From a virus: a DNA stretch of 64,000 nucleotides. The DNA lies in IMG/VR virus record IMGVR_UViG_3300043773_000356, positions 1 through 64,000 of that record. The stretch is one strand, 5' to 3'. A program made the position numbers and the translations under genes. Below, piece by piece: positions 48,114 to 58,299 of the stretch (the first letter of the stretch is position 1; every line of letters starts with the position of its first letter). Under the pieces are notes generated by a model, which searched no databases, had not been told where the DNA came from, and worked only from the letters and a program-made list of their open reading frames with translations.

Positions 48114-48169
48114 ATCGACGGATCGAAAAGGCTCCGCGCCGCAGGGAGTCCTGTCGCCCTATCTTTTTT
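48114..48169 (+). terminator. Structured terminator-like element
   Basis: GGGCGAC (48114-48120) pairs with GTCGCCC (48153-48159), enclosing a second hairpin (AGG-CTCC with GGAG-CCT); TATC and six T follow (48164-48169). It would end most SSB transcripts and leave some read-through to the primase gene 18 nt on. A regulatory fold is also possible. Confidence 0.6.
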
Positions 48170-48186
48170 CTGCGGGGGAAGCGGCT

Positions 48187-51042
48187 ATGGACACAAAAAC
48201 ATTCTTGGAAACAGTCCTTGCACGGAGGGGTTTCTTTTGCAGCTTCTCAGCAAAAGGGATAAAGGCAAGGGATGGTAAAAAACAAACTTTCTTGGATACT
48301 GTTGATGAGCTTATAACTTATACAGCCAAACTCAGTGATGATGGATGGGATACTTACTTTGCATTAGGCCGGTTCCCCGACAAAGGCTCGCGTGAAGCAG
48401 ATGCCCACCCTTGGATGCGTAGTCTGTTTATGGATGTTGACTGCGGACCCACTAAGCCATACCCTGACCAACAGCAAGGTGCAGTAGCCCTAAGAAAATT
48501 TATAACAGATGCAGGTCTGCCTAAACCTATCCTAGTGAGTTCGGGCCGGGGCATCCATGCGTATTGGCCTTTTGCTGAGGAAGTTGAGCGGGATACTTGG
48601 CAACCTGTAGCCAATAAACTTCTTAGTCTAACCAGACTTCACGGGTTTAGCGTTGACCCATCGATCACTGCCAATGCAGCGTCGGTGTTACGAGTTCCCG
48701 GCACCAACCATTACAAAGATGACCCACCGAAAACGGTAAAGATTTTTTATATTCCTGATTACGTCACTGCCGGTAACCTGCCTCAGTTTGATGAGTTACG
48801 AGAGATGATCGGGGAAGAGCAGGTGCGCCCAAAGATGACGCGCACTGCGGTGATGGACCCTGTTACTCAAGCCTTGATCGGTAACTACAGAAACAGCTTC
48901 AAAATAATTTTACAGAAGTCGGCACAAGGTAAAGGTTGTGCTCAGCTTGCTCACATCATTGAACATCAAGAGACAATGAGTGAACCCAAATGGCGAGCCG
49001 CGTTATCAATTGCAGTACATACCATAGAAGCTGAGAAAGCAATTCATATGGTGTCACGTCGGCACCCTGAATATGACCCTATAGAAACTGAAGACAAGGC
49101 ATACCGTATCAAGGGACCGTTTTTGTGTGAGACCTTCGAGAAAGAGAACCCCGGATTCTGCGAAGGGTGCATACACAAAGGTAAGATCAAGTCCCCCATC
49201 AGCATCGGGCGTATTGTGCAAGAAGCTACTGCCGAAGATAACGTTATCACTGTCCCGCCATCCACTGCATCGGTCTCGGTGTTGCCAACTACGTATCACA
49301 TACCCCCATACCCTAAGCCTTACTTTAGGGGGAGAAGCGGTGGGGTGTTTAAGCGAGTAATAAAAGATGGGGAGACACTTGAAGTCCCTGTCTATCATAA
49401 CGATATATATGTCATACGCAGATTGCATGACAAGGATTCAGGAGACACATTGATTGTGCGTCTGCATTTACCCCAAGATGGGGTTCGTGATTTTGCAATA
49501 CCTACATCAAACGTTACTTCACGCGAGGAGCTACGCAAGACACTCGCGGCACGGGGCGTGTTGGTGCCAAAGATTAATGACCTTATGGATTACTTTATCA
49601 AGTGGTCCGATACGTTACAACTTTCAGAAAAGGCAGATAACGTGCGAAAACAATTTGGTTGGGTTGATGACAAGCGCATGGATGCGTTTGTGGTTGGTAC
49701 AAAAGTTATTTACGGTGATCGTGTGGAGTACAACCCACCGTCAACCAAGACAAACAAGATCATTGACGAGTTTAGAGAAGAAGGTACGCTTGATGGTTGG
49801 ATTGAAACCATGAAGTTTTACGAACAACCCAAGATGCAAATGCACCAATTCGTAATCGGTCTTGGCTTTGGTGGGTTTCTCTTCCCCTTCGTTAAACCTC
49901 TGTACGGTGCGGTGTTTCACATTTATAGCGAAGAGTCGGGGCTAGGTAAGACGACTAGTGCAATCGGCATGGCAAGTATCTGGGGCAACCCGGAAGAAAT
50001 TGTGCTCAAAGAAAACGACACAATGGCAAGCCGTTACCTACGCATGGAAGTGCACAAAAACATCCCCATCGTGTTTGATGAAATTACAGACGCAAAACCG
50101 GAAGAGCTAGGGGCAATGGCTTACTCGGTCCCGATGGGTAAGCAGCGTAACCGCATGGGACCACAAGGTAATGTTGAGCGGGAGCGTGGTGATACATGGG
50201 GGTTGCCTGTCATTACAACAGGTAACGTCAGTTGGCATGAGCGGTTGAGTATTGCGAAGGCACGACCCTCGGCAGAAGCACTGCGTGTGCTTGAAGTGCA
50301 AGCTGAAAGAGTTTTTGCAGAGAATGATGAAGCTAGCAAAGAGCTGACGGATAAACTGTCTCGCGATCAGGTGAAAAACTTTGGTGTGGTTGCTGTACCG
50401 CTTGTGCAATACGCCATCAATAATATGGCTGCGCTACGTGAGTTGTTTACCCAAATTCAATTGCAGTTAGATAAGAGCGCGAAGCTTGCACAACCAGAGC
50501 GGTACTACTCAGTCTTGGGTGCCTTTGGAATCTTAGGTCTCATCATAGGACGAAAGTTGGGGTTCATTAATTACAACGTAGAAGAAGTTTTTGAGTGGAT
50601 CGTTGATAAAGTAAAAAATGCCAAGGGTTCTGTGCTGCGATATAAGACTGACCCTGAAGCTGTTATCAATGACTACCTTGCTGCCAACTGGAACAACATC
50701 CTGCGTATCAAGAGCACTGAAGATGCGCGTAACCTTCCTGACTCTTTAGAGCATCTAGTCATACCAGACAGCACCCCCCGCATTTCGTTAATTGCACGGT
50801 ATGAGTACGACAAGAAAGAGCTGTTCTTGATGATCGAGCCGTTTAAAGATTGGTGCGTCAAACGGCAAATAAACTTTGAAAACCTAATTAACAACTTGCG
50901 CCGAGGCAAGTCGAAGGCACAGTACGTATCAAAGCGCATGGGTAAAGGCACTCGCATGAACCTGCCATCGATCAGGGTACTATACTTAGACGCGTCGGGG
51001 TGGATACATGAAGAAACCGAAACCCCTACAGCCGTATCATAG
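48187..51042 (+). CDS. Primase-helicase (AEP-type primase with DUF927-like ATPase, 951 aa)
   Basis: The N-terminal ~200 residues look like an archaeo-eukaryotic-type primase (FMDVDCGPTKPYPDQQQG with the Asp pair about 81, then LVSSGRGIHAYWPF with the His about 124). The C-terminal helicase/ATPase has Walker A SEESGLGKTTSAI (about 580) and Walker B IPIVFDEITDAKPEE (about 625), and looks like DUF927-type proteins. The middle has a Cys-rich patch (LCETFEKENPGFCEGC) that may be a zinc finger. It likely primes and unwinds at the fork. GAAGCGG precedes ATG 48187. Confidence 0.82.
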   Translation: MDTKTFLETVLARRGFFCSFSAKGIKARDGKKQTFLDTVDELITYTAKLSDDGWDTYFALGRFPDKGSREADAHPWMRSLFMDVDCGPTKPYPDQQQGAVALRKFITDAGLPKPILVSSGRGIHAYWPFAEEVERDTWQPVANKLLSLTRLHGFSVDPSITANAASVLRVPGTNHYKDDPPKTVKIFYIPDYVTAGNLPQFDELREMIGEEQVRPKMTRTAVMDPVTQALIGNYRNSFKIILQKSAQGKGCAQLAHIIEHQETMSEPKWRAALSIAVHTIEAEKAIHMVSRRHPEYDPIETEDKAYRIKGPFLCETFEKENPGFCEGCIHKGKIKSPISIGRIVQEATAEDNVITVPPSTASVSVLPTTYHIPPYPKPYFRGRSGGVFKRVIKDGETLEVPVYHNDIYVIRRLHDKDSGDTLIVRLHLPQDGVRDFAIPTSNVTSREELRKTLAARGVLVPKINDLMDYFIKWSDTLQLSEKADNVRKQFGWVDDKRMDAFVVGTKVIYGDRVEYNPPSTKTNKIIDEFREEGTLDGWIETMKFYEQPKMQMHQFVIGLGFGGFLFPFVKPLYGAVFHIYSEESGLGKTTSAIGMASIWGNPEEIVLKENDTMASRYLRMEVHKNIPIVFDEITDAKPEELGAMAYSVPMGKQRNRMGPQGNVERERGDTWGLPVITTGNVSWHERLSIAKARPSAEALRVLEVQAERVFAENDEASKELTDKLSRDQVKNFGVVAVPLVQYAINNMAALRELFTQIQLQLDKSAKLAQPERYYSVLGAFGILGLIIGRKLGFINYNVEEVFEWIVDKVKNAKGSVLRYKTDPEAVINDYLAANWNNILRIKSTEDARNLPDSLEHLVIPDSTPRISLIARYEYDKKELFLMIEPFKDWCVKRQINFENLINNLRRGKSKAQYVSKRMGKGTRMNLPSIRVLYLDASGWIHEETETPTAVS

Positions 51043-51262
51043 GACAGCCTATTACCTGAACACAATTGATCCAGACGGGTTAATTATCTTTCTGGATCTG
51101 GACAACTTTGAAGTCGGCATGTCGATGTTCATTCCGGCACTGAACTTAGCCGAGGCAAAAAGACAGGTAAAGATGTTGGCGAAAGACAAGGATTGGAAGG
51201 TAGTCTTTGCCGACCGGATTGAGGGGAGTAGATTGGGGATACGCTTTTGGAGATTGCTGTGA
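51008..51262 (+). CDS. Small hypothetical protein, last early gene (84 aa)
   Basis: It overlaps the primase end by 35 nt. It encodes MKKPKPLQPYHRTAYYLNTI, then LIIFLDLDNFEVGMSMFIPA and a basic helical end, no known family. It is the last gene before the converging terminator. Confidence 0.6.
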   Translation: MKKPKPLQPYHRTAYYLNTIDPDGLIIFLDLDNFEVGMSMFIPALNLAEAKRQVKMLAKDKDWKVVFADRIEGSRLGIRFWRLL

Positions 51263-51311
51263 TACTATCCGCTGCGAGATGTCTCCTATCTCATTCTTCT
51301 CCAAGAATTTA

Positions 51312-51337
51312 CCCCCGGCTGGTCCGGGGGATTTTTT
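51312..51337. terminator. Bidirectional terminator between converging operons
   Basis: CCCCCGG (51312-51318) and CCGGGGG (51324-51330) pair around CTGGT, then T6 (51332-51337) on the plus strand. It ends the early operon and abuts the stop of the leftward 2317-aa gene. Confidence 0.85.
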
Positions 51338-54300
51338 CAGTCCTCTAGCTCCGCAGCATCTTTACGAAGCTCATCCTCAAGGGCACGACTGAACAGCACT
51401 CCGTGATACATACGCTCCGTTGACTTGGCGTGTTGCGCCAGCGAGCGTTGGATAGTTTTGTCCAAACCATCCGGGAAAAGTCCCTTATGCTTATCACCTA
51501 ATTTCTTTAGCTCTTCCTTGGCTTCTTGCATACCGTCGGCATCACCGACACGCGAAGCCACATAGTATTTCCGCAGGTTGTTTGTTTTCTCTTCATTGAC
51601 CCGACGGTCAATACCTTTCTCTCGTGCGTTTATTTCTAGTTGCTTGGTGAGATCGGCTGGTGCAAACCCGAAGAATTGTCCGAGGACATTCCCTGCACTG
51701 ACATCATCAACGATAGGATCACCCCGCACAGTTTTGGCAGTGCCTTCACTGAGGAATCGGGTGGCTTTCATCATATTGCCGAGCGACGTGGGTAGCATAG
51801 CTTCCACACCACGATACATCTCGCCCTCTTTCATCAGGTTGTAGCCACGCTCTAACTTACTTACGGAACCTACGACCGGACCGCCTAACATCTCAGCAGC
51901 GCGAACAAGTAACGTCTTATCCTGTTCGTTGAGTACATCCCGCACAATTAAATCATTGAAGCCCATCCGTGCAGCGACATCGACGTTGAAGATATAGTTA
52001 AACGCACCTTTGTATGCAAGCTCGCCCATGTACTTGCGGGTCTGAATCTCAAGCGTGTCTTCCTTGTCGTCATCATCTGCAAGGGTAGCGGCATACACCA
52101 TCGCAGCAAGACCAAAGAACGGTAGTCCCTGTACACCAGCAAAAAGTGCTGCCATACCATACAGACCAGCGATCTGCATCTTTGCCTGATCTCGTACGTT
52201 CTTGTCTTGATGTCTTAATAATTCGTTCGCAGTTTTGAACAGCATGTAGTACATCGACACGCCGTAACGCTTAAACATAAACACGACACGACCGATATTG
52301 CCTTGCGCGATACGAGGGGCAGCACCTGCGGAAGTACCACCGTTGGTAAGCTTGGTGGTATAGATTGCATAATTAGCAGCCTCTTCTTCTGCGGCTTTAC
52401 CTGTACGTCCTTCTTTCTTTAGACGTGCAAGCTCCAACTCGTAGGCGGCTATCATCGAAACCTGACGGTTCATCCGTTCGCCGTGGTGAAACATCGCACC
52501 TGTTACGGCGTTGACTTTGCCTGATACCGACGTGCCTTCGTTGGCCTCCAACGTATCGTAAAGCTGTGAACTGTTAAGCATCCCACGATCAGACGCCATC
52601 TCTGCAAGTGTCTTCAAATGCTTAAATTCTGCGGGGGTGTTGGGGTCATCAAAATTCAGGTTGCCCAAGTTAGGCATAGCCTTCATTTTGTACTTGGCTT
52701 TAACAGGTTTACCGTTCTCGTCAATGTAATCAACTTCACGCTCGGTGTTAAAACCTGTTTTAGCGTAAGTAGTGTAGGCACGCTGGATAGCTTGCCGTGC
52801 CTGATCGTATCCATATTTACCACCAAGAATAGGCAGTACAACCAACGGCACCTGGGATAAGTTAATGATGGCTGACGAGAGGTTTAACCCCAAGGTCATG
52901 TTAAAGCCGAAACTTGTAAGCAGCCTAGACCAATCCGAAACTTGCGGGTCGGTAATCACTTTGACACGCTTGCCAAGTTCTTCAAGGTACTCCTGCGCTA
53001 GTGCAGTCTTCTCAGGATCTTCTGCTTTCCCACGCTCGGACTTAACCGACTCAGCCATCTTCGCCAAAAGATCTTGCATCTTGGCACCGTAGCGCATGTT
53101 GGCAATCTGACGAGCAAGACTAAACGACTTCGTGCGTAACGCACCAATCGCATCTTCATCAAACCCAAGCCGATCTTCACGCGCTTGGAACGACTGAGCA
53201 AACGCAGTCTCAGGCAGTGAGTTTAAGAACAACCGCACGATTTCTTCTTCAGCATCCTTATAACGTTTGAGACTTTCGGCATCGCCTTTCGTGGGGCGGT
53301 TGATCTCAAGCGTTTTGATCACACCGTTAATAAACGATGTGCTTGGTGCACGGGAGAAAACTTTAAACTGATCCAGATTTGAGAACTCCTCAAATTCCTT
53401 GAACCCTTTCTTACCTAACGCTTCTATAGCTTTGTTGCGCTCAAAGCGATTCTCATAGGCAGACACATAGTGCTCGCCTTTGGCATCAGCGTATGACAAC
53501 CAGTAAGCACCTTTACGAGTGAGTGGGAAGTAAGGATCGATGCCACCCCGTGCTGTGATCTTCGCCCAGATGTCTTTCTTAATAGAGTCGGCACGAGCTT
53601 TATCGGGGATCAGCGTGTTGATGCGGTCCTCAATACTGTCGAGCAATTCTTTATACAACCGACCGTAGGTATCCCGCATCTGCATGTAAAGCTGCTTACC
53701 TTCAGGGTCAAGTTTGTTAAACGCTTTATTGAGTGTGTCCCAAGCTTTGAGGGCTTCTGCATCACCTTTATAAGTGTCCCTCGCTTTAGTCGGATCGACT
53801 CGTGCGAGTGTGCTGCCGTAGATGACTTTGTTAAACAGCTTGGTCATCACCTCACCGTTTTTCTTAGACCACTTCTCGGCTGCGGCAATCAGAGGCTCAG
53901 TGTTTTTGAGCATCTTAAATTCATAACCACTGCGCTGATCTAATAACAAGTCAAGCTTCTTCACACCGGGAAGGTACTTCTCGGCAACCTCAACAAACGC
54001 TTCAAGCGGAAGCGAAGACAGGATGGTGGAGCGAGCAAACTTAGGCAGAGTGCCTGATAAAAACTCATTAACGGCGATAGCGATTTTAGACAGCGTAGTG
54101 TTTGGCCCCCTAGCTACAGCCTTCTCGGTCAAGCTGTCCAGATACTTTATAAAGAAGTTGGGGTTCGTAGTAGCTTGCATCATCAACCGCGCACCGTCCC
54201 GACTTGCAGGAGCAGGGGAGATGATCTGCGAAATCAGCTCATCGGCAACATCCATCGCAGACTTAACTTCAAACGGTCGGGCTTCCATGCCCATCAAGCG

Positions 54301-57300
54301 GCGAACAAAGTTTGTAATAGTATTTACAAACCGACTCCACGCAGACACGGGTCTGCCATCTTTGACGTTAATACGAATAGCGGCAAGTTGTGCTTGGAAG
54401 TCCGGGTTGGAGAAAGCTTCGGCAACAAACTCATCCAATGACTGCGTACCGTAAGCATCACCAAGCTGATCCTTTACTGCGTCAAACAATGACTGAAGTT
54501 GTTTGGTAACAGGGTGTGACTTGTTAGCCAGTATGTGTGATGTGGCAGCGTGAACTGCTTCGTGCAGGGCAACGTGGTTGTTAAGCCCGATCTCGCTATC
54601 CAAATAAATCGTATCAGTTTTAGGATCGTAATAACCAGCAGCGGGCCGTCCGTTTTCTTTCAACCCATCAACAACTTTTACCTTAGTCTTCAGGTTACCA
54701 GCAAGCAGTGCGTTGGCAATCTTGCCAATCATCTCACCCTGTACAGCCATAAGGCGTAGCGCAGTCGGCAGATCACCGGAACGAAGCGCACCTTCCATCG
54801 CAGGGTGCAGTGGCTTGGTGAGTGGGGAGACTGCATCAGAGTTAAGGAAGTAATTGGCGCTGTCAGAATCAGTGGGAGTAGCAACAAACCCACCCGAAAC
54901 ACCTAATGGCTTAAGCCCACTAACTTTAACTTTAGAAAGACTTTCAATACGATTCTTAGCCCGTTCCATTTGAGCCAATACATCGTCAATCTCGGCATTA
55001 GTTACGTCAGCTTTACCCTTAGCTTTTGATTGTGCAACACGCTCTGCATCCAACGCATCTGATAATAACTTTACAAACTTATCGGAAGTAGCCGCAGCGC
55101 GTCTTGTCGAAAGCATTTGGTCGGCAAGCTTACGTCTAACTGTATCGCTTAAATTATTTCTAACCCACTGCACAGCCAACTTAGCGTTCTCCGCGTTCAT
55201 GCCTTTGAGGAACTCACTTTCAATCGGGTGCGTGTCTTCTACAGATCTAGCTCGTGGGGTGTTATTGGCAATATCCCACGCCATCATGTACAAACCATCA
55301 ACAAGCCGTTTCATCTTGTTGAAGTAGATTCGCGCAGCCGTGCCTGTTTCGGTTGTGGCATTCCGGCGTATTAACCTAACTCGCTCCTGATCATTTTCAG
55401 TGCCAACTTCTTTAGGCTCATACGCTAAGAAACCATCTTCAATGGTTTTAAGAAATACACCAAGCTCTTTCTCTGCTTCAGTGCGTTTCTGCCCACGCTC
55501 AGTTTTTACCTTGCTGAGTTGACCTTGTAGGGTGCGATCTTCGGTGGGTTCTCCAGTGGCTGGCTCTGCCACTTTTTTTCTTTCAGTAGTCTTTGCTGCT
55601 CCCTCTTCTTTTGCTTGCTGGGTTTCGGTGGGCGTAACGGCACTGGGGGTTTCCTTTTTGGGTTTGGTTTTTTCCTCGGGTTGTTTCTCTTCAGTTTTTT
55701 CTGGTGCTTTTTGTTCTTCCTTCACTGCACCCTGTGCTGGCTTCTCTCCTCGTACAGGTTGGTCAGTAGCTGGCTCAGCGCGTTCCACTCTAGCGTCGAC
55801 AGATGGCTCAGCTCTTCCGGTGGGTACTCCTCTGTCGGGTCGGCCAGAAACTGGAACGCTCTCTCCACTTGTTGTAACGGTAGGTTCAGTAACATCTTGT
55901 GCCCCTTTCGTTGTTACTTTTGCTGCTTTTGAGGGTTTGCCAGTGGGAGTAAACATCTCCATCTGGCGTTTATCTTTTGTAGTAACAGGTTCTTCAGTTA
56001 CAGTTTCTGACGGCTGTGCCTGCGAGCCTGGGGGCACCATTTCTAAATCAGGAATTGTTAACTGCCCCGTACGATCCCTAGCACGGCTTGGCTCAACAGC
56101 AAGCTCAACATCTCGTCTACCTTCAGGTTCTTTAGGTATACCCTCAAGCTCAACGTCACGCTTCTCGCCTTCTGCGGCTCTGCGCTTAAGCTCCTGTTTA
56201 TAGGATCGCAAGAAAAACTGCTCAGCAGGAGTGACAGATTCACCTGCTTGCATACGGGCTTCAATATCATCAGCACGTTGCTTGGCAAGTTGCGTAGTGA
56301 AGAACTCTTGCTGGAGGGGTGTAAGTTCACCTTCGGTGATCGGTGCCTGTTCACGCTGTCCGGTCCGTTCGGCTCGCTTCGGCTCCACAGGGGGTGTGCC
56401 CATCTCAATAGGCAGGTACAACGATTGTTGATCTGTGAGCGGCAAGCTCGACAACATAGCGTCTGCGGCTTTGGCTTTATCTTGTGCAGCTTGTGAACGA
56501 CTTGGGTTTTCCGCACGTTCCCGCAAGAAAGCCCGAAACTCAGACATGGTGTCGGGGTCGGCAAGATCTCTACCTACAAACTGCTTATACGGTGCCGAGC
56601 CTCTACCCACACCAGCTTCGGCTAAGAATGATTGGGTAATTGGGATCGAAGTAATTTCTGGGATGGGAGTTGCCTCTGTCCGACCTCCGGGGGTTTCCGG
56701 GAAAAGCTCACGTTGACCTAACCGCTGCGGTGCATACTTTTCTTGGAACTGTCGCTCTTCATCTGCGGCTGCGGTTTGTTTTTTGCTTAGTTCATAAAGC
56801 GCAACATCCCGTGGGGTAAACAGCACCGTACCATCTTCTGTAATGATAGGGCTAAACTGTTTGAATTCGGGTTTAGGAAGTTGTAGTGGTGCTGCGGGTG
56901 TGGGCGGTTCTTCTTGTTCAACACGACCTTCAAATCTAGGAACGGGCAACGCCTCACCTAGTGCACGGGGTTCTTCTTTACGCCTACCGTACTTTTCTTC
57001 AAGTTCTTGCTCTTCTAATCGTTTCCGATAATCGTCAACTTCCTGTTGGGTAAATGCAAGTGTGCCGTCAGGGAAAACAACGGGTTGGAATTCACCTTGT
57101 GCGTACGACTTCTTTACACTAGCGTCATACCCCAACATCAAAATCTGTTCACGCTCTTCAGGGGTCTTAGCTGCCTCAAGACGACGTGCAATCTCTGCAT
57201 CAATCTGTGCCTGATCAGCGCGTTTACCCCGAGCGGCTTCAACTGCTGCACCGGGAGCGCCAAACACACCACCTGCAATGCCACCTTTCAGGCCCGACGT

Positions 57301-58290
57301 GATCATCCGATCAACGTTCTCAGGATCAAAGAATTCTTTCTTACTACCCGCAATCTGCTCGGCTAAGATCGATATGCTTTCTTGTGCGGATTCAGTCAGA
57401 CCTTCCTTAGCTGCAAGGCTAGGAATAGAAACAGCAAGACGGGATGCCATACTCTTAGCAGCGGGGAGCGTTGACTGTTCTAACATTTCCTTAGTCAGTA
57501 ACGCCTTACCTGTTGACCCAAGCTGCTTGGCAATCTGTTCTGGCAAAAACGAATCCAGCGCAGCAAACGGCACACCCAAGGTAAGTGCAAGAACCGGTTC
57601 AAGCTTGCCTGTCTCTTCTTCAACACTCTGGAAGATCTCACCCGATGCCAACCCATACGCCCCGCCGCGCACACCTGTTTTAAATCCTGTCTCAGCACCC
57701 TCACGAGCTGCCGTAGGTGCGAGGCGACGTGTGGCAGTTTCTGCTAACGCTCTAACATCTTGCGGACCAGCAGCCATCGCAGCTTCACGAGAAGCCAAAC
57801 GCTTGGCAATTTGTTCCCCCGCTTCAGCCGCACCACGCTGTGCGATACGCCTACCGACTACCGACCCAACACCACCGGGAACAAGCAAAGAAGCAAGATC
57901 AACAGCACCTTCACCCAGTGTTTCAGCAACAAATCCTGGAACATCGCCTACCCCACGAATATCTTTATAGGATCGAAACGCTGTGGGGGATTCACGCTCA
58001 GCCGCTTCCCGCTTGGCTTTGGCTTCAGCCATCTGCTCACGGGCGTAGTCTTCAAACCCAAACGCACTACCGAAAAGCGCAGGTGCAACATCGGTAACAA
58101 GACTGCCCAACCCAGAAAGCGTTCGCTTAGCACCCCCGGTAATTTTTTGAGTAGTGCTTAAGTCACGAGGGTCAAATTCAATCTGAGGTGCTTGAGCTTC
58201 AGCATACTCAACCCTACGCCTAATTTCCGCTTCCGGCATGTTGTCGGGAAAGCGGATCGGACCATAACCACGAACTTGTACGACAGGCAT
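51337..58290 (-). CDS. Giant internal virion/ejection protein (2317 aa) with HExxH motif
   Basis: The N-terminus VRGYGPIRFPDNMPEAEIRR is a conserved opening of virion proteins. Around residue 1240, NNHVALHEAVHAATSHILAN carries HExxH, a metallopeptidase-like motif, with acidic residues downstream (SLDEFVAEAFSN). The middle (about 560-1000) is charged and Pro/Glu/Lys-rich. The C-terminal 400 residues (GRVVFMFKRYGVSMYYMLFK, GLYGMAALFAGVQGLPFFGL) contain hydrophobic helices and resemble large polyvalent protein-associated domains. It is likely ejected into the host with the DNA or forms the inner core, as the large podovirus internal proteins do. Confidence 0.7.
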   Translation of the reverse strand: MPVVQVRGYGPIRFPDNMPEAEIRRRVEYAEAQAPQIEFDPRDLSTTQKITGGAKRTLSGLGSLVTDVAPALFGSAFGFEDYAREQMAEAKAKREAAERESPTAFRSYKDIRGVGDVPGFVAETLGEGAVDLASLLVPGGVGSVVGRRIAQRGAAEAGEQIAKRLASREAAMAAGPQDVRALAETATRRLAPTAAREGAETGFKTGVRGGAYGLASGEIFQSVEEETGKLEPVLALTLGVPFAALDSFLPEQIAKQLGSTGKALLTKEMLEQSTLPAAKSMASRLAVSIPSLAAKEGLTESAQESISILAEQIAGSKKEFFDPENVDRMITSGLKGGIAGGVFGAPGAAVEAARGKRADQAQIDAEIARRLEAAKTPEEREQILMLGYDASVKKSYAQGEFQPVVFPDGTLAFTQQEVDDYRKRLEEQELEEKYGRRKEEPRALGEALPVPRFEGRVEQEEPPTPAAPLQLPKPEFKQFSPIITEDGTVLFTPRDVALYELSKKQTAAADEERQFQEKYAPQRLGQRELFPETPGGRTEATPIPEITSIPITQSFLAEAGVGRGSAPYKQFVGRDLADPDTMSEFRAFLRERAENPSRSQAAQDKAKAADAMLSSLPLTDQQSLYLPIEMGTPPVEPKRAERTGQREQAPITEGELTPLQQEFFTTQLAKQRADDIEARMQAGESVTPAEQFFLRSYKQELKRRAAEGEKRDVELEGIPKEPEGRRDVELAVEPSRARDRTGQLTIPDLEMVPPGSQAQPSETVTEEPVTTKDKRQMEMFTPTGKPSKAAKVTTKGAQDVTEPTVTTSGESVPVSGRPDRGVPTGRAEPSVDARVERAEPATDQPVRGEKPAQGAVKEEQKAPEKTEEKQPEEKTKPKKETPSAVTPTETQQAKEEGAAKTTERKKVAEPATGEPTEDRTLQGQLSKVKTERGQKRTEAEKELGVFLKTIEDGFLAYEPKEVGTENDQERVRLIRRNATTETGTAARIYFNKMKRLVDGLYMMAWDIANNTPRARSVEDTHPIESEFLKGMNAENAKLAVQWVRNNLSDTVRRKLADQMLSTRRAAATSDKFVKLLSDALDAERVAQSKAKGKADVTNAEIDDVLAQMERAKNRIESLSKVKVSGLKPLGVSGGFVATPTDSDSANYFLNSDAVSPLTKPLHPAMEGALRSGDLPTALRLMAVQGEMIGKIANALLAGNLKTKVKVVDGLKENGRPAAGYYDPKTDTIYLDSEIGLNNHVALHEAVHAATSHILANKSHPVTKQLQSLFDAVKDQLGDAYGTQSLDEFVAEAFSNPDFQAQLAAIRINVKDGRPVSAWSRFVNTITNFVRRLMGMEARPFEVKSAMDVADELISQIISPAPASRDGARLMMQATTNPNFFIKYLDSLTEKAVARGPNTTLSKIAIAVNEFLSGTLPKFARSTILSSLPLEAFVEVAEKYLPGVKKLDLLLDQRSGYEFKMLKNTEPLIAAAEKWSKKNGEVMTKLFNKVIYGSTLARVDPTKARDTYKGDAEALKAWDTLNKAFNKLDPEGKQLYMQMRDTYGRLYKELLDSIEDRINTLIPDKARADSIKKDIWAKITARGGIDPYFPLTRKGAYWLSYADAKGEHYVSAYENRFERNKAIEALGKKGFKEFEEFSNLDQFKVFSRAPSTSFINGVIKTLEINRPTKGDAESLKRYKDAEEEIVRLFLNSLPETAFAQSFQAREDRLGFDEDAIGALRTKSFSLARQIANMRYGAKMQDLLAKMAESVKSERGKAEDPEKTALAQEYLEELGKRVKVITDPQVSDWSRLLTSFGFNMTLGLNLSSAIINLSQVPLVVLPILGGKYGYDQARQAIQRAYTTYAKTGFNTEREVDYIDENGKPVKAKYKMKAMPNLGNLNFDDPNTPAEFKHLKTLAEMASDRGMLNSSQLYDTLEANEGTSVSGKVNAVTGAMFHHGERMNRQVSMIAAYELELARLKKEGRTGKAAEEEAANYAIYTTKLTNGGTSAGAAPRIAQGNIGRVVFMFKRYGVSMYYMLFKTANELLRHQDKNVRDQAKMQIAGLYGMAALFAGVQGLPFFGLAAMVYAATLADDDDKEDTLEIQTRKYMGELAYKGAFNYIFNVDVAARMGFNDLIVRDVLNEQDKTLLVRAAEMLGGPVVGSVSKLERGYNLMKEGEMYRGVEAMLPTSLGNMMKATRFLSEGTAKTVRGDPIVDDVSAGNVLGQFFGFAPADLTKQLEINAREKGIDRRVNEEKTNNLRKYYVASRVGDADGMQEAKEELKKLGDKHKGLFPDGLDKTIQRSLAQHAKSTERMYHGVLFSRALEDELRKDAAELED

Positions 58291-58299
58291 TTCGTACCT

